From Akebia trifoliata (taxonomy: Eukaryota; Streptophyta; Magnoliopsida; Ranunculales; Lardizabalaceae), in contig CM030714.1 in the NCBI GenBank assembly GCA_017979445.1, forward strand, positions 2,790,001 through 2,854,000: 64,000 nt of DNA, given 5' to 3'. Shown here piece by piece: positions 11,157 to 23,047 of the stretch (within the stretch, counting starts at the first letter, position 1; each line of letters starts with the position of its first letter). The position numbers were made by a program, and so were the translations under genes. The notes beneath the pieces are model-generated. The model was not told the DNA's origin. It saw nothing but the letters and a program-made list of their open reading frames with translations, and did no database searches.

Positions 11157-12126
11157 CCCTGAACCTCAATTTCCTATCATGCACTTTCACCGAACAAATC
11201 AGGCAAACCCCAATATCATACTTCTTCGTGGTTCTTTGTGAAATGCAATATATTTTCTGGAAGATAATGATAATAAGAAAATCGATGAGCCATTGTCAAA
11301 GCTTCGGGGATTGATGTACCTTTCATCGAAGCCCCAACCCCATTCGAAGTCTTTGGTTACGCCTACCCATAATCGAAATACCCAAATTTACATATTTAAT
11401 CCCGCAACTAGACTACACATGAAGCTTTCTGAATTAACAATCCCCACATGGGTGCACGCAAAATCTGTTCGGATTCGGTTTCAGTGTTTCCACTCAGGAA
11501 TTCAAGGTGGCACAAGTGTTAATTTATAAGGAATCGAGTTCGTCTTTGGGTTTGGAGTCTGTAGTTCAAGTTTGTACTCTGGGAAACAATTCATGGAGAA
11601 TGATAAGTAATGCACCTGAAGCACTCTTCAGGCAAGTTTGTTCATCGACGTTTGTCAATGTGTCGCTTCATTGGATGACTATCAGCCCCACTTGACCCGA
11701 AGGTTCCAATTCTATCTTCTCAAGGATGGAAATTGTGTCATTCGATTTAAGAGTTAAAGCATTTGGAATTGTTCCAAAACCTGAACTTGTCGGGTATCAT
11801 TGACAACGTTCTGTCTCGACATGTCATCAACTCGGGGTGTTAGGAGGGTGTCTTTCACTGGTGGATTGTTCTTTTGACCAATCAATTGATGTATGCTTTA
11901 TGAAGAGTTATAATGTGAAGGGGTTGTGGATCAAACAATTTAGTATACCACCACAAATGCCTTTGTGCTTACGAAAGAATGGAGAAATTTTACTACTTTA
12001 TGATTCCAAAGATCTTGTATCTTATAATCAGAAATGGTCGTGTCTTGAATCTGGTCAACTTTCTAATCTGTTTCTAGCTTTACCACATGTCGGGAGCCTT
12101 ATTTTCCCAAATCAATAACTAGGGTA
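11157..12126 (+). pseudogene. F-box/FBA pseudogene lacking the F-box
   Basis: Homologous to the genes at 6564 and 18295 from 'DPQF.IMHFHRTNQ' to the C-terminus, but broken. The leader (tttttaaagccct) is joined directly to the codons after the F-box (cctcaatttccta), so the ATG and the whole F-box are gone. Further damage follows: loss of the segment encoding GSCNGLLC (about 11357), frame changes near 11470 and 11800, and a stop at about 11694 (acttgacccg). The ancestral C-terminus (ILLLYDSKDLVSYN) is still readable at 11985-12030. Without an F-box it could not join an SCF complex even if translated. Confidence 0.88.
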
Positions 12127-12204
12127 AGAGGGCAACGGTAAGGAAAGCGTAATTATAGTAGTTGATGTTGTTGGTGTTTGTTGTTGTCATTCTAGGATTA
12201 TGTG

Positions 12205-12306
12205 CTGAGTCGTGTTGGGGGTGACATTGGATATGTTGTGGTTATGTGTGCACCTCCACGTTAGAAATGTAAAAATCACAGTAAATCCAATGTCACTCCA
12301 GCATTA
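12205..12306. mobile_element. MITE family 3, short copy 3
   Basis: The termini gttgggggtgacattgga and tccaatgtcactccagc are inverted. It sits in the 3' flank of the pseudogene and is absent from the matching flanks at 7800 and 19500, so it inserted after those blocks separated. Confidence 0.75.
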
Positions 12307-12510
12307 GTGTTACGTGTTATGGGACCAGATTTAATAAATGTTGTAGCATTTTATTTTAGATATGGTAGAAGTATCTTTGTTGTAAAACATTTGTTACGTG
12401 GAGATCTGTAATAAATGTTTTAGCATTACATGTTATACATGCTTGAAGTATCTTTGTTCTAAAATCTTTGTTAACTGTGTTCCAACATTGTTTGCTACAT
12501 ATGCATTGTA

Positions 12511-12893
12511 ATTAGGGAAAATTATAATAAAAAAAACCAAATATAATAATTATTTAACAAAAATGTACAAATTTAGTAAAAATTACGAAAAAAAAATAAT
12601 AAACCGGCCATTCAAGGGCCGGTTTTTCTCTCTCTCCATTTTTCTCTCCCTTCTTATTTTTTTAATTTAAAAAAATCGAATTTTTTACACTCTAACCGGC
12701 CATTCAATGTCCTCTACATTTCTCTCTCCTCTTTCTCTCTCTCTTTTTGTTTTTTTAATTAAAAAAATTAAAAAATTTTCATTCCAACCGGCCATTCAAT
12801 GTCCTCTAAATTTCTCTCTCCTCTTTCTCACTCTCTTTTTATTTTTTTAATTAAAAAAATCAAATGTTTACATTACCATTCAATGTCCTCTAA

Positions 12894-12941
<48 letters not shown>

Positions 12942-13900
12942 TAAAAAAAAAACGAATTTTTATATTTTAAACGGCATTCAATGTTCACTAAATTTCTCTC
13001 TCTCTTTATTTTTTAAATTAAAAAAATGAATTTTTACATTTTAAACGATCAATCAATGTTCGTTGAATTTCTCTCTCCTCTTTCTCTTTCTCTCTCTATT
13101 TTTTAAATTAAAAAAAAAAAGAATTTTACATTCTAAATAGCTATTCAATGTCCGTTGAATTTCTCTCAGAATTTTTTTTAAATGAGTGTCAGAGATATAT
13201 ATAATATAACAGTAAAAAAAATGACTAAAAAACGGCTACATAACGGTCGGATTGAAAAAAGAAAGAGGAGAGAGAAATTCAGCGGACATTAAATGTCCGT
13301 TTATTTAGAATGTAAAATTTTGATTTTTTAAGAGTGGAGAGAAATTCAGTCGACATTGATTGGCCGTTTAAAATGTAAAATTTCGTTTTTTTTAATTTAA
13401 AAAAAAAAGAAAGAGAGAGAGAGGAGAGAAAAATTTAGAAAACATTAAATGGCTAGTTAGAATATAAAATTTTGATTTTTTTAATTAAAAAACAAAAAAA
13501 AGAGAAAGAGAAAGAGGAGAGAGAAATTTAGAGGACATTGAATGGCAATGTAAACATTTGATTTTTTTAATTAAAAAAATAAAAAGAGAGTGAGAAAGAG
13601 GTGAGAGAAATTTAGAGGACATTGAATGGTCGGTTGGAATGAAAAAAATTTGATTTTTTTAATTAAAAAACTAAAAAGAGAGAGAGAAAGAGGAGAGAGA
13701 AATATAGAGGACATTGAATGGCGGTTAGAGTGTAAAAAATTTGATTTTTTTAAATTAAAAAAATAAAGAGAGAAAGAAAAATGGAGAGAGAAAAAAACCG
13801 GCCCTTGAATGGCCGGTTTATTACCTTTTTCGTATTTTTATTAAATTTGTACTTCTTTGTTAAATAATTATTACATTTGATTTTTTCTGATAATTTTCCC
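12511..13900. mobile_element. Foldback element with 9-bp target-site duplication (MULE-type)
   Basis: Two long inverted arms of about 0.65 kb each face each other. The tips are gggaaaattat (left) and ataattttccc (right), followed by AACCGGCCATTCAAGGGCCG at the left and its reverse complement near 13797-13817. Each arm is a tandem array of ~90-110-bp units (GGCCATTCAATGTCC, CT-rich run, TTTTTTAATTAAAAAAAT). Flanks are TTGTAATTA (12506-12514) and TTGTAGTTA (13901-13909), a 9-bp duplication with one change. The paralogous flanks at 8018-8030 and 19708-19722 carry the uninterrupted site. A 9-bp duplication is typical of Mutator-like elements. No transposase. Confidence 0.85.
12898..12938. repeat. 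(CT)n microsatellite inside foldback arm
   Basis: An expanded CT run within one tandem unit of the left arm. The matching part of the right arm is not expanded. Confidence 0.85.
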
Positions 13901-13905
13901 TTGTA

Positions 13906-15110
13906 GTTATGCCACATTCTTTAAAGCATGTATAATACATGTTTTAAAATCAAATGCATTGAGTTTTATAAGAAATTCTTGGAATATGAGAAGATAGAGT
14001 TGACAACAATCAGAAAACGGGCTGAATGAAATCGTGACATGTCATAATCTCCTGTAATGAGATTTTGTCTCCTAACCTTTGCAAAACATGTAGAAAAGCA
14101 TAACAAATTAGCCTTTATGCAAACAATATCATTTGGTCATCTTCAATGTTGTGGTCGTATCTCCTAATCTTGCTTTTTGTGCAAGGGATGTATGAATCAC
14201 TTTCTTTCTCTTTTTCTCAAGAATTCTCACTATTTCTTATTTTGATGTACTAAATTCTCTTTTTGATTTGACAAGTACTTGTTTGTCATTTTAATTTTAA
14301 CTCTCGATCCTGCTAATAGTGGGTTTACTGTCATCATCTTCTACTTCAAATATTGTTTATTTGGTTTGAAGGTTAAAGCAAATTAATCTTAAAGTTGAAT
14401 ACTAGGTTAAAAAATTTACCCAAAAGTTGAGTGCTTTTGACAAGATAAAGCACAGGGTATTTGATTTCCATTTGAAGAATGAGGGTGTTAAGGTCATTTT
14501 ACATTAGTCTATTTGAGAAAAACGAGGTCAAGCCAAATGTAAGAGTTTTGATGAATATTTTAGATGCATTACCTTTTCGCTTGACTTTGTCTTCTCTCAT
14601 AAACTAATAAGGAATGACCTAAATGCTCTTTCTTCAACCTCAAACTAAGATCCTTAGAATTTTCCCTCCAAAATCAGCAATCTTCAAGTTCTTAAACCTT
14701 GTCTGCTAACAGCAGTCCCCCTAAAAGAAAATCTGTAGTCCAACAAAACACTGGTTAGGGGATCTATATTTAACATGCGAAGGTTGGATTAAGTTCGATA
14801 ATTTTCAACTTAGCAAAAAAAAAAAAAAAGTTCAATAATTTTTGACCTATAAAATCTAGGTTGGGCTAGGGCTGTTTAAGGCCCAGCCTGGCCCATTACT
14901 ATATCTTATAGTTATATTCATAACATACTCAAATGAATTAGTAAAACTTAAATAAAAGTAACATACACTGTACAATTACAACTTAAGAACTAGGTTAACA
15001 CTCATCTATAACCATCAACAGTTAAATGAGACATTAATTTCAATTCGATTGCTCACACACCAAAAATTATTTAAAAAAATATATTTTTTAATTAAAAATA
15101 TTGAATTCTA
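13906..15110. other. continuation of F-box 3' flank, then unassigned spacer
   Basis: 13906-14330 continues the conserved flank interrupted by the foldback element (compare 8025-8480). 14430-15110 is AT-rich with no supported feature. Confidence 0.6.
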
Positions 15111-15712
15111 GTCAATGTTTTAAAAACCTGAGAAGTCATTGATACTTATGATTGACTGAGTCGGTCGGACCTAAAAATGAAATATTAAGTATTTTTTATT
15201 TCTTCTCAAAACCACGTAACTTCATGTTTAAAAACATGACCCAATGCCATAGGATGTAGACTACAAGATTTTAATAATTTTAATAAAAATTAAAAAGTCA
15301 AAATTTTTTACTGTTGGAATTTGATTTGAATTTAAAATTTAAGACCATTTTCAAAGCATGGATTTTTTAAATATGGTCTGTATTTTAGAGTGTTGTAGTG
15401 TTATTTTTTCAACATGACAATTCATATGGACCGATGAATTAAAATATTTCTAAGTTCGATCATTATCCATTAGTTTATAAGAGAATACCTTAAGTCAAAT
15501 ATTCACCAAATTGTGATGAGATATGTTAGAAGTCACCCAAAAATTAGACTAGTTCGTTTAGAAAATTGGCCAGGTCACTAGTTAAACCAGTGGAACTAGC
15601 CAATTGATTTTTATAAAATTGAGTTTTTTTTCTATTGAATCAACCCATAGAAACTTGTGGGCCTAGTCCTATCCTATCGTACCGTCAGTTTGCTCTGGTT
15701 TTAAAAACATTG
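15111..15712. mobile_element. candidate TIR element with 'CAATGTTTTAAAAACC' ends
   Basis: caatgttttaaaaacc at 15113 faces ggttttaaaaacattg at about 15697. The inside includes 'ggtcggacc' and 'ccagtggaactagcc' words familiar from plant non-autonomous elements. No clear target duplication. Confidence 0.45.
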
Positions 15713-15978
15713 TTCAAGTCATTTTAATATGGCCCTAACCTAGCTCAAACCTATTAGGGTTTTGTAAGGGCTTATTCGACTTAGGCCTGATTGGGGTATA
15801 GGTTTGGTCTAGGTAGACCATGGGTCTTTAGAATTGGGTTGGGACTCAATTAAGCCCGACCCAAACCCACCCATTGATAGCCCCAGCCATACATTTAGAT
15901 TAGCAGTCTTATTGATCTCTCTGAAATCAAAGACAACCTGGATGGAAGAAAAACTAGGAATGAGAACTTTAATTTGAG

Positions 15979-16016
<38 letters not shown>

Positions 16017-16199
16017 GGGAATGTGGAATTCCCCTTTCAAGCAATTAATAGCTACTTGGGAATGATAATAAGTAGGTATCTCAAATCTTTATCAAAATGT
16101 TGGAACTTATGTTTAAATCACTTCTTTACCATTATAATGAGAGAAGATGAAGTTATAATGAGAGAAGATGGAGTAGAAGTGATTCTACACCAAAATTCG
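15713..16199. other. non-genic spacer with (CT)n
   Basis: (CT)n at about 15979-16015; otherwise nothing recognised. Confidence 0.6.
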
Positions 16200-16535
16200 G
16201 ATCCCACAGATGCCCTCACCTTTACATTTAGGTTTAATATTATCAAGGTTATTTTTGTCAAAAATCAAGAAAATTGAAACTCAACAATCACATTGGATGA
16301 TTTTCAAAATTACAAAAATAGTCATTTTACTGTGTAATCTTCGAAAACTCATGAGTAATATTTTAAATTACAAACAAACTTTTTCGATACTTGTGTGTTT
16401 GCTTATGCCAGTTTCTAGTATGCTTTAAATGCTCAAAACCCATTCTTCTAAACTAACTCCAAAAAATACTCATATGACGTGATTGTGTGTATAGACTCAT
16501 AGAAATTTTTTTTTTTTTTTTCTTTTTTGAGTTGG

Positions 16536-17518
16536 GATTTTTTTATGACCCTTCTAACATATGCTCCTAACATAGCATGGGCTGGAATCATTTCCTCTGG
16601 ATACACAACTGTACATCCCCATAAATATATGTAATTGTGTATCTCAAGGAAACTATGGTTTTAGCCAGCATATGTCAGAGGGGGTCTGTCGACAATAAAT
16701 TTCAACGGATCTACCTTGAGATCCGTAAAATATGATCATAAATTATTTTATTGATTTTTGATGAAAAGTGGATATAGATTCCAGTGTTTCCTTTGATTAA
16801 CAATCAAGTACAAAAATAGTGATGATGTCTGTAGCTTTTCTTCTCTCTGGATTTCGTGTTTTATCGGCTGAGAAGGTTGCTTGGACGGTGACTTTGATTT
16901 GTGCTTGATCTTCTGTAGAGGCTTCTGTAGATCTTCTTCTCTCCGGACTTCGCGCTTTATCGGTTGAGAATGTTTTCTTGACTTCCGGAGAAGGGCTTTA
17001 TGCTTGATCTTCTATTTAGTTGGAGTACGGATTTCTGAAGAACCTTGTTTTGTCTCTAGAGGAGGGCTCGAAAACTTCTTCTTCTTTAGAGGGAAAGTTT
17101 CTGTCTTCTCAAATAAAATGATCCAGATCCTCTCTTAATGAGAGAGGCTCTTGTATTTATAGACTCAAAATAATTTAGCTTTTCAATTATACCACAATTT
17201 AAAGAGGTTTAATTGATTTGTTTAAAAGGCTAAATTTGTCCAAATCCCATTTTAAGGATTTTATGGATCATTATTGGGCCAAACTCATTTGCTTGGGTGT
17301 AAAGCCCAATACTTAATGTGTGGATCACTTGAATTTGTTAGATTATGGGTTTTATCTGCGAAAGTCTAAAACCCGAGTTTGTAAGAGCACGTACCTAGTT
17401 AATGGACTCAATTTGGATCTGAAGCCCATTAATAAAATTAGGGATTTTTATTTATAAAATTTGTAAAGGCCTCATCAAAATTTCGGTGCCTACAGGATCG
17501 TTAAAAAATCATGATTAT
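16536..17518. mobile_element. MITE family 2, copy 3, split by a solo LTR
   Basis: The left part (16536-16686) has the family terminus (gatttttttatgacccttc) and inner palindrome (ggatacacaactgtac). The right terminus (gttaaaaaatcatgatt) resumes at 17500 after the LTR at 16687-17494. Removing the LTR and one 5-bp direct repeat restores a normal family 2 copy. Confidence 0.75.
16687..17494 (+). mobile_element. solo LTR nested in MITE family 2
   Basis: 808 bp, beginning tgtcgacaataaatttcaac and ending aaatttcggtgcctaca, so it has TG...CA ends with TGT/ACA tips. It is flanked by GGGTC (16682-16686) and GGATC (17495-17499), a 5-bp target duplication with one change. A TATA-like 'tgtatttatag' lies at about 17153. 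No internal domain, hence a solo LTR. The superfamily is uncertain, possibly Ty3/gypsy. Confidence 0.75.
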
Positions 17519-17588
17519 TCTTTTTTCCTGGAGATAGACGTGAAAAGAACCAATGGTTCTATGCAAACTAACACACCTGCATTTTGAA

Positions 17589-17753
17589 TAATGTTGGAGT
17601 GACCTCAATATTGACACCCATTCTCAATTTGCTTCGTGGATGTGTGTACTGAATCATAGATACTTTTCAACAAAATACAAGAGAAATATCTATTGATTTG
17701 TGTTCAACTCCACACCAAGAAAATGTGAATCAATGTCAAGGTCACTCCAACAA
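17589..17753. mobile_element. MITE family 3, copy 4
   Basis: Ends tgttggagtgacctcaata and caaggtcactccaaca are inverted. It occupies the same position relative to flanking sequence as the copy at 10138-10313. Confidence 0.75.
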
Positions 17754-18294
17754 TTTTTCATATTGTAAATAAAGAAACATTTCCTTATCGATTTTAAGCC
17801 TTATTAAGGACAATTTGTTCAAATGGATTTCCACAATAGCATTCCAACACCAAATCCCTCTAAATTTAGAAAAATTAAGATAAAAAGAAAAAAAAAAATT
17901 TTGACTTGATCCAAGGTTTTGAAAGGGATGAATTCCAAACTTCAACATAACTTTAAAATTTAAAATTAAAATTCAACAGTAAAAAATAAATTTTTGTAAA
18001 ATTATTTTTATTTAAAGTTCATAGAATTTTATCATTTACAATCTTAAAGTATCGAATCATGTTTTTAAATGTCACAAGGTGAGCCAAAGGCCCTTAGTAA
18101 GGGTGAAATCCTTACTAACTTAGTAAGGCTAGTTGGACTCCCGTAAATATCTCTAGAACTATGTTGGTCTAAAATGGATACTTATCCTATGACATTTTGA
18201 CGCCCAAATCACATTTTTGACGACTTCGAGCTCTGTTAAGCTCTCATCAAGACTCTTCTTCAGATTTTCTTGCAAAAGCAACAAAGAACGAGCC

Positions 18295-19461
18295 ATGAAC
18301 AACCTTCCAGGAGACATCACCACAATCATTCTTTCAAGGGTTCCCATCAGATCTGTTCTTTACTGCAAGTGCGTCTGCAAATTTTGGTGTTCTTTAATTT
18401 CTGATCCTCAATTTCCTATGATGCACTTTCACCGAACAAATCAAGCAAACCCCAATATCATACTTCTTCGTCGCTCGGTTCGAAATGAAATATATCTTCT
18501 GGAAGACGATGATAGGGAGGAAATCGATGAACCCATTATCAGAGCTTCAAGGATTGATGTACCTTTCATCGAATCCCCATTCGAAATCTTCGGTTCCTGC
18601 AATGGGTTGTTATGTATTTCTCCTACCCATAATCGAAATACCCAAATTTACATATTTAATCCCACAACTAGACAACACATGAAGCTCCCTGAATTAACAA
18701 TCCCCACATGTGTGCACGCAAAATCTCTGTTAGGATTCGGTTTTAGTGTTTCCACTCAGGAATTCAAGGTGGTACAAGTGTTAATTTATAAGGAATCGAG
18801 TTCGTCTCTGGGTTTGGAGTCTGTAGTTCAAGTTTGTACTCTGGGAAGCAATTCATGGAGAATGATAGGTAATGCACCCGACACACTATCCGGGCAAGTT
18901 TGTTCATCAACGTTCGTCAATGGGTCACTTCATTGGATTACTATCGGCCCTACTCGACCTGAAGGTCCCAATTCCATCTTCTCAAGGATGGCAATTGTGT
19001 CATTTGATTTTAGTGTTGAAGCATTTGGAGTTGTTCCGAAACCTGAACTTGTTGTGTCTGTGCACCATCGACAGCATTCTATCTCGACATGGTATCAACT
19101 TGGGGTGTTGGGAGGGTGTCTTTCTCTGGTGGATTGTTCTTCTGACCGCTCAATTGATGTATGGGTTATGAAGAGTTATAGTGAGGAGTCATGGATCAAA
19201 CAGTTAAGCATACCACAACGAATGCCGTCTTGGTTGCGTAATGGATTAGATATGCCAGTTTGCTTACGAAGGAATGGAGAAATTTTACTACTTTATGATT
19301 CCAAAGATCTTGTATCTTATAATGCTGAAAGTGGGAAAGTTGGCTCTCTTCAAGTTGTGATTCAGAAATTGTTGCGTCTTGAATCTGGTCTACTTTCTAA
19401 TTTGTTTCTAGCTTTACCATACGTCAGGAGCCTTATTTTCCCAAATCAACCACTGGAGTAA
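18295..19461 (+). CDS. F-box protein with FBA domain, intact (388 aa)
   Basis: Predicted SCF substrate receptor; substrate unknown. The frame is open from 18217, but that position is a TTG; the first ATG is at 18295 and gives MNNLPGDITTIILSRVPIRS, which aligns with the paralogues, so I start there. F-box residues are about 3-42 (CVCKFWCSL, with Phe where most paralogues have Thr). FBA motifs follow in order: GSCNGLLCIS, IYIFNPTTRQHMKLPEL, LLGFGFSVSTQEFKVVQVL, VCTLGSNSWRMIG, NGSLHWITI, VSFDFSVEAFGVVPKPEL, QLGVLGGCLSLVD, IDVWVMKSY. It keeps the full ancestral C-terminus (RRNGEILLLYDSKDLVSYNAES). Its flanks match those of 6564 and 11157. Confidence 0.93.
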   Translation: MNNLPGDITTIILSRVPIRSVLYCKCVCKFWCSLISDPQFPMMHFHRTNQANPNIILLRRSVRNEIYLLEDDDREEIDEPIIRASRIDVPFIESPFEIFGSCNGLLCISPTHNRNTQIYIFNPTTRQHMKLPELTIPTCVHAKSLLGFGFSVSTQEFKVVQVLIYKESSSSLGLESVVQVCTLGSNSWRMIGNAPDTLSGQVCSSTFVNGSLHWITIGPTRPEGPNSIFSRMAIVSFDFSVEAFGVVPKPELVVSVHHRQHSISTWYQLGVLGGCLSLVDCSSDRSIDVWVMKSYSEESWIKQLSIPQRMPSWLRNGLDMPVCLRRNGEILLLYDSKDLVSYNAESGKVGSLQVVIQKLLRLESGLLSNLFLALPYVRSLIFPNQPLE

Positions 19462-20849
19462 GAGGGCAACGGTAAGGAAAGCATAGTTGTAGTAGTTGAT
19501 GTTTGTAGTTGTCAATGTCATTCTAGGATTATGTGTTATGTGAAGAGATATAATAAATGTTGTAGCATTTTGTTTTAGATATGGTAGAAGTATCTTTATT
19601 GTAAAACTTTTGTTATGTGGAGATCTTTAATAAATGTTTTAGCATTACATGTTATGTATACTTCAAGTATCTTTGTTAGCTGTTCCAACATTGTTTGTTA
19701 CATATGCTTTGTAGTTATGCCACATTTTCTTTAAATAGAGAGTCCGTTAAAGAATAAGCTTTCTAGCACGTGTGCTATATGTTTCCTCATGTTGTGACAA
19801 ATAATTAGTACAATTGTTTCTTAATAAGGCATCAATTTTAGATTAAATGCATTGAGTCTTACAAGACATGCTGGGAAGATGAGAAGATATTGTTGACGAC
19901 ATTCAGAAAACAGGGATATCTTTGCCAACATTTAGAAAACAGGCTGAACGAAATTGTGATGTGTCATCATCTCCTGTAATGAGATTTTGTTTCCTATCCT
20001 TTGCAATACGCGTAGAAAAGCAGAAAAATTAGTCCTTATGCAAACAAAATCACATGGTCATCTTCTAGGCTGTAGTCTTGCCTCCTATTCTTGCTTTTGT
20101 GCAGGCCACCTCCTCTTATTCTCCGATTCCAATCTATTATAGCATTACCCAGGTAATATTAATTTTTTATACGAAAACTTTCAGGAGAACATTTCTTTAC
20201 AACCTAAATTATCTTTTTATTTGATTCAAAATTGATAGTTAATTGTCTTTACTTGTTTTCTTTGTTGAAGTGATTTTACCACTTATTTAAGATAAGTCTG
20301 GGTTCTATAGTTGCCTATATGACAGATTAAGAGTAGAGTACACATCGTTAAATGTGAGACAATATATAGACATGTTTGTGTGCACTCCACGTGCCATTCT
20401 CATGGTTAGTATGTTACAATTCATTTATGGGATTCATGTGACCCAAAAATGTGCTATTAACACCCCCAAAAAAAAAAAATTACTGATGTTTCTCTTAAGG
20501 CTTGAAACAAGAAAATAGAGTATACAAAGTTACCCAAGTTGTAGTTGTAGAAGTAAAGATTTTGAACATAGATGGCAAGGCACCCATTATTCTCATTACT
20601 GTTTTTGTTCACACATGCGTGGCTTACTTGTAGAATTTCTCCATCACTCAGGAACCATCATGAATACTCATATGGCTCTATTCAAGCTTACATTAGCCTC
20701 ATTTACTTTGATTCAGCTCCTTTTCATGTTCATTCTTTTATAATTTTGGCTGCGCTCCCACTCCCATCCTATGAAAGGACCATTAGCCACCCAAATGGGA
20801 TTACTTTCACCTTCATAAAAGTAAAATTTGTCTTCAACCCTCGTCCATT
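19462..20849. other. F-box 3' flank, then spacer
   Basis: 19462-20110 matches 7752-8330. It contains the intact 'tgctttgtagttatgccaca' site that is interrupted by the foldback element at 12511. 20111-20822 is non-genic; an open frame starting at 20572 has no recognisable domain and runs into the LINE tail at 20850. Confidence 0.6.
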
Positions 20850-20942
20850 CTTTTATTTCTGTTTATTTGGTTTTGTTTGTGGGGGCTATCTCAGCCTCCT
20901 CTTCTCTTTTTACTATTAATAGAAGTTATATTTATCAAAAAA
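20850..20942 (+). mobile_element. 5'-truncated LINE tail with long target-site duplication
   Basis: About 93 bp ending in 'atatttatc' and a poly-A run. It is flanked by a long direct repeat (about 20823-20849 and 20943-20969; includes TTTGTCTTCAACCCTCGTCC). A long duplication plus A-tail is the signature of target-primed reverse transcription. Confidence 0.8.
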
Positions 20943-20969
20943 AAAATTTGTCTTCAACCCTCGTCCATT

Positions 20970-22847
20970 TTTGTTGTTATTTTGATGATTTATTTTTCTT
21001 TACTTTATCCATTTTTAATCTCAATGGAGACAGATCAAACATTCGAGGAGTCGTCCCAATGTGTAATAAACAAAAGAAATCGATAAATAACATTCGAGTC
21101 ACAATTTGATAATTTTGAGGCAAGTTTGTGCCCTCCCCCTTACTCAATTTAATGTTCAACTTCAAAAGCCAGTCTTCAATTCAAAACTCCCATTTGCTTT
21201 TGAAAACATACATTTGGTTGGGTAATGATATGAGCACACTTAAATAAATAAGAGATGGAGGGACACGATTCATTTAGTCGATGCCAAATTTTTGAGATTG
21301 GGTTTTGATGATCACATGTTTTACATACAGATTAATCAAATCAAATAAACTTTGTGCATAAGATTTGAATCAAACCAACCAAGTGAACCCATAACGGGTT
21401 ATTAACATTATTATAATAGAAGCGACCCTATCATCATTTCTTGAACCATGTATATATGATTCCTCCACTTGCATAAGTTCAAGTACGCAACAACATACAA
21501 GTCAAAACCCTTGCTAGCTATCTCCCGTTTAATTCTTGAAAATTCGTAATTCTTTGCCTTTTCCAATGAAAGTATTATTCTCTGGATAATTGAATTATTT
21601 TGAATAATTCACTGATTTTAAGTTTGAAAAGAATAAAATGTGATTTTTACGAATTTCTATAAAACTTGTTGGATAAAAAAAAATACTTTTATAACTTGTT
21701 GTATGGTGCAAAGTCTAAACTTGTAAGCTGTGATGTGTAACACAAGTCAAAGGCTTCAAAATTTTAGAGGAATCCACATTTTTATGTAACAAATGTCATT
21801 TTTATCCTTAAAAAAAAATAATGACATAATCCTTTACATTTATTCAAGATTACACCTTAATTTTTCAAATTAATGATTTGTACCTTGACTTTGGTCTTCT
21901 TTAAAAAACCAATGGAACAATAATCGCAATGTCCTCATTATCACCACCATCATTATTACCATCACCAATTTCATCAGCACCATTACTATTAACATCACTA
22001 TCATATGGCCGAATTGTCTATTTTCAAATTTTTGAAATGAAATAGATAATACACGTATGAAGCATATGATGCATATTTTTCATTTTTTGGCTTAATTTTA
22101 GACCGGATTTTTGCAATCCAAAATCGAATATAACTCGAATTTTTCACGAATCAAATTTTTGCCATATTCCAAATTGCTAACAAGGGTCAGAACTGTCTAG
22201 AACAGGAATACAACTCCCGCTTTTATTTTCATTGGCCGCACAATAATTGTTGCACAACACATCATCATAATTTTTGTCACAAAAAATGCGACTGTCACAA
22301 GAGTAAAAGGGGTTGTGTCTCTAATTTTCACCTACAATGAATCAATTTATATTAGTATATTAGTATCACAACAAATACTTATTGTCCATAAGATTTGAGA
22401 TAGATTAAACAATTTATATTCCCCCTTTCCATTCGGTTCAAAGTCAAGTACTAATTTTATTAAATAAAATAATAAGTAATACGAACCAACAAAATTAGGA
22501 ACCTGATCCACTGTGGGGAAGTTTGTATTATCCACCACATTTACGTTGCGATAATGCCCTTGCCTATTTCATCTTTTAATGAAAAAGATAAGGGTATTTT
22601 AATCTTTTCATAATAAATGCGAGTCAACATTTTAGTTTTTGAATTTAAATGTCTTATTGACAATCAATATCAACATAATAAATATATTAATTGAGGGCAT
22701 AAAAAATGCATTTATCATGTAAATGACCAACACACCCTTGTCTTTTTCACTAATAGATAAAATGGGTAAATGTGTTATTGAAAAATGAATATGGTGGATA
22801 ATGCTAGCATCCCTATGATGTCTTAGATTTTCGTATTCACATATATT
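20970..22847. other. non-genic spacer
   Basis: Almost 1.9 kb of AT-rich sequence. I see no gene, RNA or convincing repeat structure; the short open frames have no protein-like content. Confidence 0.6.
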
Positions 22848-23047
22848 TGGGTTAGATTCCCTTGACTCATGAAAAAAACATATGATTCCAACTGTTTAAG
22901 CACAAAATCCAATGATTAAGATTTATCCTCGAAATAAGTATTTTCGAGATATGTGATATTAAGATGTGTAAATCTCAACAATTGGATTTTGTATCTAAAC
23001 TATTGGGGGCATGTGTTTTCTCATGAGTTATCGGAACCCAAACCTAT
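22848..23047. mobile_element. TA-flanked palindromic element, 'gggtt...aaccc' type
   Basis: Left words ttgggttag...actcatgaaaa oppose right words ttttctcatgagt...aacccaa. It is flanked by 'acatata' and 'tatagata'. The core (aagatttatcctcgaaa / tttcgagatatgtg) resembles the element at 33869-34101. Confidence 0.5.

Noticed and set aside
12799..13029. Ser/Leu-rich open frame
   Set aside because: It is the translation of CT-rich tandem units of the foldback element.
18217..18294. 26-codon N-terminal extension of the F-box gene at 18295
   Set aside because: The extended frame begins with TTG, not ATG; paralogues start at the position of the 18295 ATG.
20572..20919. 115-codon open frame with a hydrophobic start (MARHPLFSLLFLF)
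   Set aside because: No recognisable domain, no paralogue in the window, and its second half is a LINE tail insertion; could at most be a chance frame.
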